A stretch of DNA of 35,472 nt from an uncultured bacterium. GTDB taxonomy: Bacteria; Cyanobacteriota; Vampirovibrionia; Gastranaerophilales; Gastranaerophilaceae. Within the stretch, counting starts at the first letter, position 1. Each line of letters opens with the position of its first letter. This document shows positions 1 through 7,869 of this stretch, one piece after another. Under the pieces are notes generated by a model, which saw only the letters and a program-made list of their open reading frames with translations, was not told the origin of the DNA and made no database searches. The stretch covers positions 1 through 35,472 of the forward strand of contig URXT01000018.1 in assembly GCA_900551915.1 (NCBI GenBank), in the 5' to 3' direction. Made by a program: the position numbers and the translations under genes.

Positions 1-37
1 CCCCCCCCGAAAATTCAATCATAGTCTGCTTTTTCAT
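1..37 (-). CDS. 5' end of a gene entering a poly-G tract (partial)
   Basis: On the minus strand an AAGGAGC ribosome binding site is followed 6 nt later by an ATG at 37. The frame reads MKKQTMIEFS and then runs into at least eight G, where the contig ends. The product is unknown because only 13 codons are present. The layout (strong SD, ATG, about ten codons, G run) is the same as that of the pseudopilin gene at 7058, so this may be a second gene controlled by a G tract. The contig edge inside a homopolymer fits an assembly break. A sequencing artefact at the read end cannot be excluded. Confidence 0.5.
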   Translation of the reverse strand, partial: MKKQTMIEFSGG

Positions 38-76
38 AAATTTAGCTCCTTATTTCAATAATTTTTTAACATTGCA

Positions 77-105
77 ATATTATCATAATAAACGTATTTT
101 AGCAA
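77..105 (-). promoter_or_regulatory. Promoter for the minus-strand gene at the window edge
   Basis: TTGCTA (100-105) and TAATAT (77-82) on the minus strand are separated by 17 nt, close to the sigma-70 consensus. They lie about 40 nt upstream of the ATG at 37. Confidence 0.5.
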
Positions 106-132
106 TGAAAAATTTTTGCCCTAATATTCATC

Positions 133-169
133 CAAAAAGAAAAGGCCGCCAGAAATCTGACCGCCTTTT
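133..169 (-). terminator. Rho-independent terminator after the flotillin gene
   Basis: On the minus strand AAAAGGC and GCCTTTT pair around an inner CAGA/TCTG stem, followed by CTTTTT. The hairpin starts about 20 nt after the flotillin stop codon. Confidence 0.8.
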
Positions 170-187
170 AAGTTTTACAGTAGAAAT

Positions 188-1636
188 TTATTTTTTCTCT
201 TTTTCGGGTTTTGCAGAAGCCGCTGCCGGCTCTGCTTCAATTTCTTCTTGAGAGGCAACTTTGCCTAAAATTGACGGAAGTTCAACTCCGGCCTGACCGG
301 CTAAATCATGCATTGCAGGCAGCGCTTTAATTAAATCGCGCATAAAGTTTGCGGTTGTACTTCCGCTTTGAGAACCTGCTCCGCCGTCCCAGACAGTAAT
401 TTTGTCAAATTTGATGTTCTTAATTGCCTCAACCTGTTTGCCGACAATGTCTTCGATTTTTTCAATCATCAGGAAGCTTGTAGCAATTTCAGGTTTGTTG
501 TTGGAAATTTTAACAAGTTCTTCGTAACCTTTTGCCTTAGCTTCGAGAACGGCGCGCACACCTTCAGCTTCAGCAAAGTATTTTGCTTTGATTGCGTCAG
601 CTTCACCGAGTGCGATACGTCTTTGTCTTTCAGCTTCGGCGTCAGCTTCAACCTGAATTTTAAGTTTTTCAACTTCCTGTCTTGCAAGTTCTTCTTTTTT
701 AAGTCTTGCTTCTTCGCGTTCTTTTTGTGCAATCAAAACGTCGCGTTCTGCGTTTGCTTTTGCAACTTCACCGAGTTTTAATGCATCTGCTTGTTTTACG
801 GCAAGGGTTGCGTTGTAATCTGCAATGTTGGCTTTTGCAATGTTTTCGCCTTCAACTGCCTCTGCTTCAAGGCTTGCAGTTTTAATACGCTGTTCTTTAT
901 CTGCATTTGTTTTACCGATTTCGGTTTGCGCGGTTTGTTCGGCAACCTGAACTTCTTTTTCTTTGTTTGCTTCGGCTTCACCGACGGCACCGAGTTTTTC
1001 CTGCTGTGCAACTTCAACTTTTGCCTTGTTGATTGCTTCAGCAGCAGCTTTTTTACCGATTGCGTCGATATAACCGCTTTCATCAGTAATATCTTTGATG
1101 TTTACGTTGATAATCTCAAGCCCGATTTTGTTAAGCTCGGTGTTGACGTTTGCGTTAATCTGTTCAAGGAATTTTTCTCTGTCCTGATTGATTTCTTCGA
1201 TTGTCAAAGTTGCAATTGCAAGACGCAATTGACCAAGAATTATATCACTAGCCTGAACAATTATATCCTGTTTGCTTAAGCCTAAGAGACGCTCTGCAGC
1301 GTTAATCATTATGCTGTCTTTGGTTGAAATACCAAAAGTGAAGGTTGAAGGAACAGCGACACGGATATTTCCTTTAGAAAGCGCACCTTTTAAGTCAATA
1401 TCGGTTGTCATCGGTTCAAGCGAAAGCACTCCGTAATCCTGGATTAACGGAATGATAAATGTTCCGCCGCCATGAACACATTTTGCAGTAGAAGTTCCGC
1501 CCGTTTTACCGTAAACAACAATAACTTTGTTTGACGGACATCTTTTGTACTGGTTGGCAACAAAAATCAGCACCGCGATTAAAATTAGCGCCGGAACTGT
1601 TATGAAAGCCATAAAACTTGGATTTAAAAACATCAT
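188..1636 (-). CDS. Flotillin-like SPFH/band 7 membrane scaffold protein (YuaG/FloT type)
   Basis: Flotillins assemble in the cytoplasmic membrane and organise ordered lipid microdomains. The 482-residue protein has one N-terminal hydrophobic segment (about 9-27), an SPFH domain (about 35-200) and a long Ala/Glu/Lys-rich coiled coil (about 190-370) with the AEA-type repeats of flotillins. Its low-complexity acidic C-terminus ends in KPEKEKK. The length is near the roughly 510 residues of Bacillus FloT. Two ATGs are adjacent (1636 and 1633); AAGGAG sits closer to its ideal distance from 1633, so the start may be one codon later. The gene follows an NfeD-like gene with a 12-nt gap, which reproduces the yuaF-yuaG operon and supports the assignment. 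Overlapping open frames in this stretch come from its repetitive codon pattern. Confidence 0.93.
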   Translation of the reverse strand: MMFLNPSFMAFITVPALILIAVLIFVANQYKRCPSNKVIVVYGKTGGTSTAKCVHGGGTFIIPLIQDYGVLSLEPMTTDIDLKGALSKGNIRVAVPSTFTFGISTKDSIMINAAERLLGLSKQDIIVQASDIILGQLRLAIATLTIEEINQDREKFLEQINANVNTELNKIGLEIINVNIKDITDESGYIDAIGKKAAAEAINKAKVEVAQQEKLGAVGEAEANKEKEVQVAEQTAQTEIGKTNADKEQRIKTASLEAEAVEGENIAKANIADYNATLAVKQADALKLGEVAKANAERDVLIAQKEREEARLKKEELARQEVEKLKIQVEADAEAERQRRIALGEADAIKAKYFAEAEGVRAVLEAKAKGYEELVKISNNKPEIATSFLMIEKIEDIVGKQVEAIKNIKFDKITVWDGGAGSQSGSTTANFMRDLIKALPAMHDLAGQAGVELPSILGKVASQEEIEAEPAAASAKPEKEKK

Positions 1637-1648
1637 TCTCTCCTTTTC

Positions 1649-2197
1649 CTAAACTTTTATTATGTAAATTATATTATTTTCGTACTTTTCGATTTTAACC
1701 GGCATAAACGCGTTGATTTCTTCATCAGAAAGGTTCACCGCGTCTAAAACTGAAAGCTGGTCATTTATTGTAATTTCGATTTGCCCGCTGGAATTTGGTT
1801 TGAAAGAGGTGTAAGCTCTTCCGACAGTGCCTACATAATCGTTCATGTCGATTTTTACATTTTTATCGAGTTTTTTAATCATAAACATTAGCCATGCAGA
1901 AATAAACATAAAAATCACACCAACTACGAATGCCACAGTAAATGCAATCCAGGAACTGGTTTCCATCTGTGTCAAAAACGTCAATCCAACCCAGCCAAAC
2001 CCCATGAAAAATGCCAGAATTGATTGTATTGAAAAGAAATTGAATGACGGATCGCAGTCAGTTAGCGTCTCAAAATCAGTGTGAACTTCCACATCTCCGC
2101 CCAGAAACAAAAACAAACACATTTTTATAATATAAAAAATCGTTGAAAATACTGCCAGAACCAGAAAAATATTTTCTAAAGTTATGTAATCAGGCAT
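1649..2197 (-). CDS. NfeD-like / YuaF-type membrane protein, flotillin partner
   Basis: The protein has about 182 residues, with hydrophobic segments near residues 8-30, 55-75 and 80-110. A C-terminal beta-rich part (YVGTVGRAYTSFKPNSSGQI onward) looks like the OB-fold of NfeD/YuaF proteins. YuaF proteins are encoded with flotillin and are thought to modulate it. A longer frame opens at a GTG at 2212, but AAAGGAG lies inside that extension and 6 nt before the ATG at 2197, so I take 2197 as the start. The stop is 12 nt before the flotillin ATG, so the two genes form one transcription unit. Confidence 0.82.
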   Translation of the reverse strand: MPDYITLENIFLVLAVFSTIFYIIKMCLFLFLGGDVEVHTDFETLTDCDPSFNFFSIQSILAFFMGFGWVGLTFLTQMETSSWIAFTVAFVVGVIFMFISAWLMFMIKKLDKNVKIDMNDYVGTVGRAYTSFKPNSSGQIEITINDQLSVLDAVNLSDEEINAFMPVKIEKYENNIIYIIKV

Positions 2198-2279
2198 AAA
2201 AACTCCTTTCACATAATATTGTACTTTGTAAAGTGCTTTTTTATGTCATACGTTTATATTATTTTTTTAGAAATCTCAA

Positions 2280-2296
2280 TGTAACATTTCGTTACA
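2280..2296. promoter_or_regulatory. Perfect inverted repeat between divergent genes (putative operator)
   Basis: TGTAAC-ATTTC-GTTACA, six perfect base pairs with a 5-nt spacer, lies between the divergent yuaF-like gene and the gene at 2363. A TATATAA-type -10 region for the rightward gene lies at about 2327-2333. The repeat resembles a dimeric regulator site; no regulator is encoded next to it. Confidence 0.4.
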
Positions 2297-2362
2297 AAAA
2301 GGCAATTTCTGCAATAAAAATTCCTTTATATAAGTACGGGAATAATTAAGGAGATGGAAATT

Positions 2363-3562
2363 ATGCCGAATTGGGGAATTACAAACTTTACAAATCCATA
2401 CATGCTGGCTTCTTTCGGCCCATATGCATGGAGTTCAAATTATGGTTATGAAACACAGTTTAATATTTTTCCTGATTCTATGACACCGCTGATGGCGCAA
2501 TACGCACATGGAATTCTTAATCCGAACCACATCAGCCAGTGGAATCCGCTGTTTGCATTTCCGATACAAAGCGATTTTACAAACCCGCAGCTTAGCGCTC
2601 TAGGAATGCAAACTGCTGCTGATGCTGCAAATGCCATTTTTGAACAGCAGGTTAGCGGCTTGAAATTAAGCAGATCAGCACAAGTTATAAGTTCTGTAAT
2701 AAACGGAACTGAAAACTTATTAAAATCAGAAGAACTTAATGATGCTCAAAAGGGAAAAATTCAAGCTGTACTCGATAAAGCGGAAGCTTTGAAAGAAAGA
2801 GTTGAACAATATCAAGAAAACAGCAAAGCCTCAGATGCAGATAGAGCGGCATTAAAAGAGGAACTTGCAGCAATCAGCACCGAAGCTGATGCGCTTTGCA
2901 AAGAATTCAGAGAAGTCTGCAAAGAGATAAAAGAAGAAATCAAAGCCGCAAAAGACAACGGTGATGATGACAAAGTCGAAGAAAACGACGATAAGGTTGA
3001 CGGTGATGGAGACAAAGTCAACGGAAACGACGAAAACACTGATGGCAAAGACGGTAAAGGTGACAAAGTGGACGGAAATGATAACAACACTGACGGCGAT
3101 GGAGACAAAGTAGAATATTCTGCAAAATATTCACAAAGCCAATATCAAACATCTTCTGTTGCAACCAGCCAGGGCGCCGCAATTGCAGAAGAACTTTATA
3201 AAGCAATTGACGGTTTGAGTGTACGTGATGACAAGCATATAGCTGCAATGAAAAAAATTAACAAAGATAACATAATGGAAGTTCTCGATAAATGGAATAT
3301 GGGTCACGGAAAAGAATTTAACGAATCTTTAGTTGAAAGTTTATGTGCAGATTCATCAGGAATTGTTGAAGATTATCACATCAAACATATTGCAGATGCT
3401 TTAAAGGCAAAAGCTGGTGAAGAAGGTGTCAATGTTGATGAAGACTATAATGCCATTCAGGAAAAACTTGAAAAACGCTGGTTCCGAGACTATGAAGGAA
3501 TCTATGAAGCAATAAACAATATGCACAAAAATTTGGGCGGAAGACCGTTCGAAAAGAAATAG
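2363..3562 (+). CDS. Hypothetical protein with an acidic Asp/Gly/Asn/Lys repeat
   Basis: The 399-residue protein starts MPNWGITNFTNPYM. An upstream in-frame ATG at 2354 touches the AAGGAG (2348-2353), while the ATG at 2363 is 9 nt from it, so 2363 is preferred. An aromatic/Asn/Pro-rich N-terminus (1-75) is followed by a coiled-coil helical part (about 95-200). A low-complexity stretch (about 195-252) with repeated DGDGDKV, NGNDENTDG and KVDGNDNNTDG units comes next, then a helical C-terminal domain (about 270-399). The DxDxDG-like spacing resembles calcium-binding repeats, but this is only a resemblance. I see no signal peptide. I do not recognise the family; it may be specific to this lineage. 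Confidence 0.8.
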   Translation: MPNWGITNFTNPYMLASFGPYAWSSNYGYETQFNIFPDSMTPLMAQYAHGILNPNHISQWNPLFAFPIQSDFTNPQLSALGMQTAADAANAIFEQQVSGLKLSRSAQVISSVINGTENLLKSEELNDAQKGKIQAVLDKAEALKERVEQYQENSKASDADRAALKEELAAISTEADALCKEFREVCKEIKEEIKAAKDNGDDDKVEENDDKVDGDGDKVNGNDENTDGKDGKGDKVDGNDNNTDGDGDKVEYSAKYSQSQYQTSSVATSQGAAIAEELYKAIDGLSVRDDKHIAAMKKINKDNIMEVLDKWNMGHGKEFNESLVESLCADSSGIVEDYHIKHIADALKAKAGEEGVNVDEDYNAIQEKLEKRWFRDYEGIYEAINNMHKNLGGRPFEKK

Positions 3563-3589
3563 TTTAAAGACATTTACCAGGGGAAAATA

Positions 3590-3732
3590 ATGAAAATAAA
3601 GACATATATAAGACTGTCAGCAGTCAACGCTGATGGAAGGAGTTTTTCGTGAAAAATTTATGCAAAAATCTTAATGTGAAATACGGGCACACCAAAATCC
3701 CGCTTTCCAATAAGATTTTTTGCATTGCTTAA
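3590..3732 (+). other. Two possible coupled micro-ORFs in a long 3' region
   Basis: The 243 nt between the gene at 2363 and its terminator hold an ATG frame of 20 codons (3590-3652, MKIKTYIRLSAVNADGRSFS) preceded by AGGGG. Its TGA overlaps a GTG at 3649 that opens a 27-codon frame (ending 3732) preceded by AAGGAG at 3638-3643. Both have ribosome binding sites and a GTGA-type overlap, which suggests coupling. Neither peptide is recognisable. They may instead be remnants of one decayed gene. A small RNA ending at the terminator below is also possible. Nothing else stands out here. Confidence 0.25.
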
Positions 3733-3805
3733 AAAATTAATATGTAATTCCTCATAATATATAGCGTGGTTAATCGGAAGTGAAGAGCAGGTTAGTGTAG
3801 ATTAC

Positions 3806-3830
3806 AGAGCCCTAAAAAAGGGCTCTTTTA
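3806..3830 (+). terminator. Rho-independent terminator
   Basis: AGAGCCC-TAAAAAA-GGGCTCT is a perfect 7-bp stem followed by TTTAATTTT on the plus strand. It ends rightward transcription from the 2363 gene. The convergent acyltransferase gene stops inside the T-rich tail. Confidence 0.85.
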
Positions 3831-4475
3831 ATTTTCCATTGCTTTTAGTAAATCTTCAAACTTCATCTCCGGTTTAATTTCTTTTAAACAGGTTATTTCA
3901 GACACGTCAACTCTTTCTCTGAAAATTCCTTCAAGAAGCTCTCTGTCATAATCAAGAAGAATTGAGCCATGCTGTAATATGTAACCGTTTTTTCTGCATT
4001 GCGCCGACCCGATAAGCTTTTTACCCTCATAACACAAATCAGCACCGGTCGAAATTAACATACAGTAATCAAACTTTGTCTTTACTGCTTTTTGAGTGCC
4101 AAACTCCAGCGGAATTCCGATTTTGGCAAATTTTTCGATTAAAAATTGCGAAATTTCTTTGTAGGATTCTGTAACATTTTCGCCATGCCGGAGAAATTCC
4201 ACCGGACAAATATAGCAGTACGTAAGCTCTTTATCATGCAGAAGCGCACGTCCGCCCGTTAGACGTCTGACTATATCAATCCCTTTTTGCTTTAAGAACT
4301 CATAATTTAAAAAATCCTCTTTTTGGTTCCGCCCGAGAGAAACGCAGGCAGGCGACCAGCCGTAAAGTCTGAAAACAGGGTTTTTTAGATGATTTTCAAT
4401 TGCATATTCAAGCAAGTCATTATCAGTCTGCATGTTTTCAGCGCCGGTTTTAACTTCATAAGGAATTGTCTTCAT
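3828..4475 (-). CDS. Lipoate-protein ligase / octanoyltransferase family protein (LipM-like)
   Basis: A member of the BPL/LplA/LipB fold that moves octanoyl or lipoyl groups to lipoyl-domain proteins in the cytoplasm. Visible motifs are RRLTGGRALLHDKELTY (70-86, the family's RRxxGGGxVxHD signature) and GKKLIGSAQCRKNGYILQHG (151-170), which carries the conserved lysine region. A cysteine at 138 in YCMLISTGADL lines up with the catalytic cysteine of LipM octanoyltransferases, which favours transferase over ATP-dependent ligase. At 215 residues it is shorter than LipM (about 280). The start ATG overlaps the previous stop by one base (TAATG), so it is translationally coupled to two secreted-protein genes with no obvious link to lipoylation. 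Confidence 0.85.
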   Translation of the reverse strand: MKTIPYEVKTGAENMQTDNDLLEYAIENHLKNPVFRLYGWSPACVSLGRNQKEDFLNYEFLKQKGIDIVRRLTGGRALLHDKELTYCYICPVEFLRHGENVTESYKEISQFLIEKFAKIGIPLEFGTQKAVKTKFDYCMLISTGADLCYEGKKLIGSAQCRKNGYILQHGSILLDYDRELLEGIFRERVDVSEITCLKEIKPEMKFEDLLKAMEN

Positions 4476-5353
4476 TACTGCTCTTCTTTATCTCTTTCAG
4501 CAAGGATTTTTTCAAACTCGACAAAGGTTTCGTTACCGACAAACTGTTCTAACGCTGCACGTTTTGCCATATAATCCGAGCGTGCTTTTGTCTGTGCATC
4601 CATCGCAGAACGGTAATATGCGTCTGTAATCATTATAACTTCTCTTGACTCATCTTGAGCCATATCATAGTTTTTTTTGCGCTGGACAACTACCTTGTCA
4701 AGAAGCCCGAGCATTTTGCGCGCCGTCATGTAGTTATAATAAAGGTTAACTGTCGTCTGCTGTAATTCTTCAATTTTTCTGACCAATATAATCATGTCAG
4801 CGTCAGTAACACGTGTATATTTATAATTCATGGCTTTTGTGTCCTGCGACATAATGCCGAGAATGTTTCCCCCAAGCATTGACCCTGTTGCAAGAAGTGG
4901 ATTTCCCATGCCGGCGCCGACAAGAGTTGACATGCTTGCAATTGTTGTCAAAACATTTTTAACTGATTTTTCATTTGGTTTGTCTTCGTCAGGATTTGCA
5001 AGTTTGTACAAGGCAAATGCAATCGTATCGCTTTTTGAGGCTGCTCCGCGCCATAGAAGCGACAAATCACCCATCATGGTTTTCTCGTCATATCCGAGTT
5101 CTTTTGCAACTTCGCCGGAGATTTTTTTGATACTCAAATCCGCATAAGTTAAATCTGATACATCAAATTCATTTTCTTCTTTTTGAACATATTCCTGCTC
5201 AAGCGGTGTAACTTCAATGTATTTCTTCTCCGGAAGTTCGGAAAGCCCGGTACGGTAAGCCGGCGGCTTCGGTTCCGTAATTTCATCATAACTAATTGCA
5301 AAAACCGGAGAACTTAAACTTAACAATAATATAAGAGCCAAATATTTCTTCAT
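4475..5353 (-). CDS. Secreted helical protein, paralogue of the upstream gene
   Basis: The 292-residue protein begins with a clear signal peptide (MKKYLALILLLSLSSPVFA, cleavage after about residue 19) and continues mostly helical. It shares a pattern with the next gene upstream: a Leu-Trp-(R/K)-Gly block (LSLLWRGAASKSDTIAFALY here, ENLWKGTVENNQVIGFALKK there), a small-residue Gly/Ala/Met stretch, then a D-x-E/D-L-I element leading to LQxxxxxxYYNYxxxxxxL. The pair looks like an old tandem duplication. The Tyr-rich helices recall TolC-like coiled coils, but I do not claim that family. It overlaps its upstream neighbour by 4 nt (ATGA) and the acyltransferase gene by 1 nt. Function unknown. Confidence 0.8.
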   Translation of the reverse strand: MKKYLALILLLSLSSPVFAISYDEITEPKPPAYRTGLSELPEKKYIEVTPLEQEYVQKEENEFDVSDLTYADLSIKKISGEVAKELGYDEKTMMGDLSLLWRGAASKSDTIAFALYKLANPDEDKPNEKSVKNVLTTIASMSTLVGAGMGNPLLATGSMLGGNILGIMSQDTKAMNYKYTRVTDADMIILVRKIEELQQTTVNLYYNYMTARKMLGLLDKVVVQRKKNYDMAQDESREVIMITDAYYRSAMDAQTKARSDYMAKRAALEQFVGNETFVEFEKILAERDKEEQ

Positions 5354-6165
5354 TTCTTCTCAGCTCCTTTCACCAGTGCCGCATCAAAATTGTATTGATA
5401 CAAATTCAAATTATCCACAACTTTTTTGCCTGCAAGCCGCTGAAGTTCAAGATGATATTTTTTTGCGTTTTGCATATACCTGAATTCCTCAAGCATCATG
5501 TCGTCATAAAGCGAAGAGGAAATTGTAATTTCAAGCAAATCTTCTGTTTCAAGGGCTTTTGAGTAATTTTTGTTATACAAAAGAAGCTTTGCGCGGGTTT
5601 CTTTCAACTGCGTAAGCGAACTTTTGTAATTGTAATATGCATCAATAATTTTGTCCTGAAGATTTTCGATTAATCCTGCAAGTTCAATCAATTCGGTATC
5701 CGTAAGCGGAATTTCCTGCGGGATGTTTTTGCGGTTAATCAAATTTTGCGCCAATCTTCCGGCCGCAAAAGCCGACGACTGCACAAGATAATCAGAACCC
5801 ATCATCATCGGAGCAAATGAAGCCCCGGCAATTACTGCATTCAAAGTTTTAGCCATAAGAGAAGAGTGAATTCTGCGCTGGCTTTCGGGCGTAGCAAGCT
5901 TTTTCAGTGCAAATCCTATGACCTGATTGTTTTCAACAGTGCCTTTCCAAAGGTTTTCAATATCTTCAAGGTCTTTCTCCTTCTGCCTTTTGATAAGCTC
6001 CTGCATAACCTGCTCGTCGCTTATGACCAATGAACCTTTCATTTGAACATCAGATTTCGGCAGCTCGATTTTCTGCTCGTCAACACCGCTCAGTGTGACT
6101 TCGTCACTTTGTGCAAATACAGGCATCCCCAGCATGATAATCAACAAAAATAAAAGCTTTCTCAT
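5350..6165 (-). CDS. Secreted helical protein, first gene of the coupled operon
   Basis: The 271-residue protein has a signal peptide (MRKLLFLLIIMLGMPVFA, cleavage after about 18 residues) and a long helical mature part. It is a paralogue of the protein encoded at 4475-5353, sharing LWKG, IGFALKKLATP, a Gly/Ala/Met segment, ELIELAGLIENLQD and YYNYKSSL blocks. No Shine-Dalgarno is visible. An extended -10 (TGA-TATAAA, 6173-6181) ends 7 nt before the ATG, so translation may begin on a leaderless mRNA. Function unknown; a periplasmic or envelope role is inferred from the signal peptide only. Confidence 0.8.
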   Translation of the reverse strand: MRKLLFLLIIMLGMPVFAQSDEVTLSGVDEQKIELPKSDVQMKGSLVISDEQVMQELIKRQKEKDLEDIENLWKGTVENNQVIGFALKKLATPESQRRIHSSLMAKTLNAVIAGASFAPMMMGSDYLVQSSAFAAGRLAQNLINRKNIPQEIPLTDTELIELAGLIENLQDKIIDAYYNYKSSLTQLKETRAKLLLYNKNYSKALETEDLLEITISSSLYDDMMLEEFRYMQNAKKYHLELQRLAGKKVVDNLNLYQYNFDAALVKGAEKK

Positions 6166-6172
6166 ACCAATA

Positions 6173-6181
6173 TTTATATCA
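6173..6181 (-). promoter_or_regulatory. Extended -10 promoter 7 nt from the ATG at 6165
   Basis: On the minus strand TGA-TATAAA (6173-6181) precedes the ATG at 6165 by 7 nt. A TTGGAT element lies about 18 nt upstream of the hexamer. This predicts transcription starting at or next to the start codon. Confidence 0.45.
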
Positions 6182-6283
6182 CAACAAAATAAATAAATCC
6201 AACGATTGAGTTTACTCTACTCCAAACGGTGGTTATCCTTCATGCGGCAAAAAAGTATAATCGGTTAAGAAAAGAGGCTAATC

Positions 6284-7036
6284 TTGGGAAACGATAATTT
6301 AAACAAATCAAAATATATGACAACAAAATCCGCCAAAAGTTCAGAAAATTATTTTGAACGTGCCGGCGAACTTTTAAAGCAGAAATCCTACAAGGAAGCT
6401 GCCGCAAACTATCTTAACGCTATTTTCATTGCGCGTGAAGACGCACAATCGTATTTTGGGCTTGGCATGTGCTATAAAAACACAAAGAATTACACAAAAG
6501 CTATCAGATATTTTGATAAAGCCGCTCAACTCGATGAGAATTACTTTGAAGCCTACTATGAACTCGGAATCTGTCATCTTTTGGAAGGAATTCCATGCGG
6601 TGCAATAAAAAACTTTGTCCGCGCGGTTCAGGTAAATCCTGACAATCCTGATGCAATTTTGCAGCTCGGAATTTCGCATGAAACCTGCGAAGAATACGAC
6701 ATGGCGCTTATGATTTACCAGAAGCTAATCGAAAATTCACCTGAATTCACAAAAGCTTATGAACATAAATCCGCACTTTTGATGAAAATGGGAAAATACA
6801 AAGAAGCATCATCCATTCTTAACGAACTTTTGCGTCGCAACCCGAAAGAAACCGAGGCTTTTGCGGGCATCGGGGTATGCTTTGACAAACTCGGCAAAAG
6901 CAGAGATGCGCAAAGATATTACAGAAAATTTTTACAAACAAGCCCGCTTTCAAGCCAGGCGCAATTTATCAAGTCGCGTTTGGAGAAACTAAAAACGCTT
7001 ACTTGTTCAAAAGTAAAAAAATTCAGTATTGTATAA
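6284..7036 (+). CDS. Tetratricopeptide repeat (TPR) protein
   Basis: The 250-residue protein consists of about six tandem 34-residue TPR units from about residue 22 to 235. They show the typical W/Y-x2-L/I-G and A-x3-Y-x4-P spacing, for example YFGLGMCYKNTKNYTKAIRY, YELGICHLLEGIPCGAIKNF and AGIGVCFDKLGKSRDAQRYY. TPRs form superhelical protein-binding scaffolds. There is no signal peptide or membrane segment, so it is probably cytoplasmic. The start is a TTG at 6284 with AGAGG 6 nt upstream; the first in-frame ATG (6317) has no ribosome binding site. It ends 21 nt before the pseudopilin ATG and may be co-transcribed with it, a possible hint at a role in pilus assembly. Confidence 0.85.
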   Translation: MGNDNLNKSKYMTTKSAKSSENYFERAGELLKQKSYKEAAANYLNAIFIAREDAQSYFGLGMCYKNTKNYTKAIRYFDKAAQLDENYFEAYYELGICHLLEGIPCGAIKNFVRAVQVNPDNPDAILQLGISHETCEEYDMALMIYQKLIENSPEFTKAYEHKSALLMKMGKYKEASSILNELLRRNPKETEAFAGIGVCFDKLGKSRDAQRYYRKFLQTSPLSSQAQFIKSRLEKLKTLTCSKVKKFSIV

Positions 7037-7057
7037 AAAACAAAAGGAGCCAAAACA

Positions 7058-7850
7058 ATGACTATGAGAACATTTCAGACGGGGGGGGGGGGGTAAACCC
7101 GCATTATTAAGAAATAAGTATAAATTACTTTTCTATATAAATTTTATTAAGAATTTTCATAATGCATTCACCCTTTCCGAAGTACTTATAACACTGGGAA
7201 TTATTGGAATAATCGCATCTATGACTCTGCCAGCCGTTATAGGAAATGCAAAGAAAAAAGAAACAATATCAAAACTCAAAAAATCATACACAGTTTTAAG
7301 CCAGATGGTTTTGAGGGCACAAGAAGACAACGGACCGGCAAGTTTTGCCTCCAGAAAAGTAAATGAAGCTGAAACAAAGAATTTCTTTAGCCGATACTGG
7401 CTTCCATATTTTAATAATCCCGTTGTTTCAGCAGAAAATAAATTGCCATATAAAGAAGAAAGAGCCTATAGTCTTTTAAATGGTAAAAAATACGACTCTA
7501 TCATAAAAACAGATTATGCAGGCGCCCGTATCAACTTCACAACGCTGGACGGAACAATCTATCATATTGGTATGATGCGCTGGGAATCAAACGGCAATAG
7601 TAGTCAAGCAATCTACACCACAACACAAAGTATTATTGTAGACTTGAATGGTCCTAAAGGCCCAAATACATTTGGGAAAGATGTTTTCCAATTTGTAGCC
7701 GACTTTGATACAAATGTAGTAAAACCTTTAGGATATGACAAAAGCGTTAAGAATATAAAATCAAACTGCAAAAAGAACAGCAGTGGTCAATATTGTGCAG
7801 CAAAAATTATGCAGGATGGCTGGGAAATTAAAGACGATTATCCATGGTAA
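7058..7850 (+). CDS. Type IV pseudopilin-like protein, out of frame across a G13 tract (phase-variable candidate)
   Basis: AAAAGGAGC and an ATG at 7058 open a frame (MTMRTFQTGGGG) that hits TAA directly after 13 G (7081-7093). The long frame that continues to 7850 is one nucleotide out of phase. With 12 G (or 9 or 15) the two join into a 263-residue protein whose residues 37-56 read FTLSEVLITLGIIGIIASMT, a class III prepilin signal cut before Phe37, with Glu at +5. In the 13-G allele the first usable start of the long frame is the ATG at 7221, after this segment, so the product would lack the export and assembly signal. The body has pseudopilin features (LKKSYTVLSQM helix, C-terminal Cys pair, DGWEIKDDYPW end). 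The long leader of 36 residues is unusual. A homopolymer sequencing error is the main alternative. Confidence 0.85.
7081..7093 (+). repeat. Poly-G tract of 13
   Basis: Thirteen consecutive G inside the 5' end of the pseudopilin gene. Tracts of this kind change length by slipped-strand mispairing in several bacteria. Adding or losing one G here switches the gene between frames. Confidence 0.97.
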
Positions 7851-7869
7851 ATTAAAACCCTAAAAAAAA

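Noticed and set aside
368..1279. Plus- and minus-strand open frames overlapping the flotillin gene
   Set aside because: They are shadows of its repetitive Ala/Glu/Lys codons, rich in Phe/Cys or Lys, without ribosome binding sites.
7081..7093. G run as a two-colour sequencing artefact
   Set aside because: The run is internal, with coherent coding sequence on both sides; a miscounted length remains possible.
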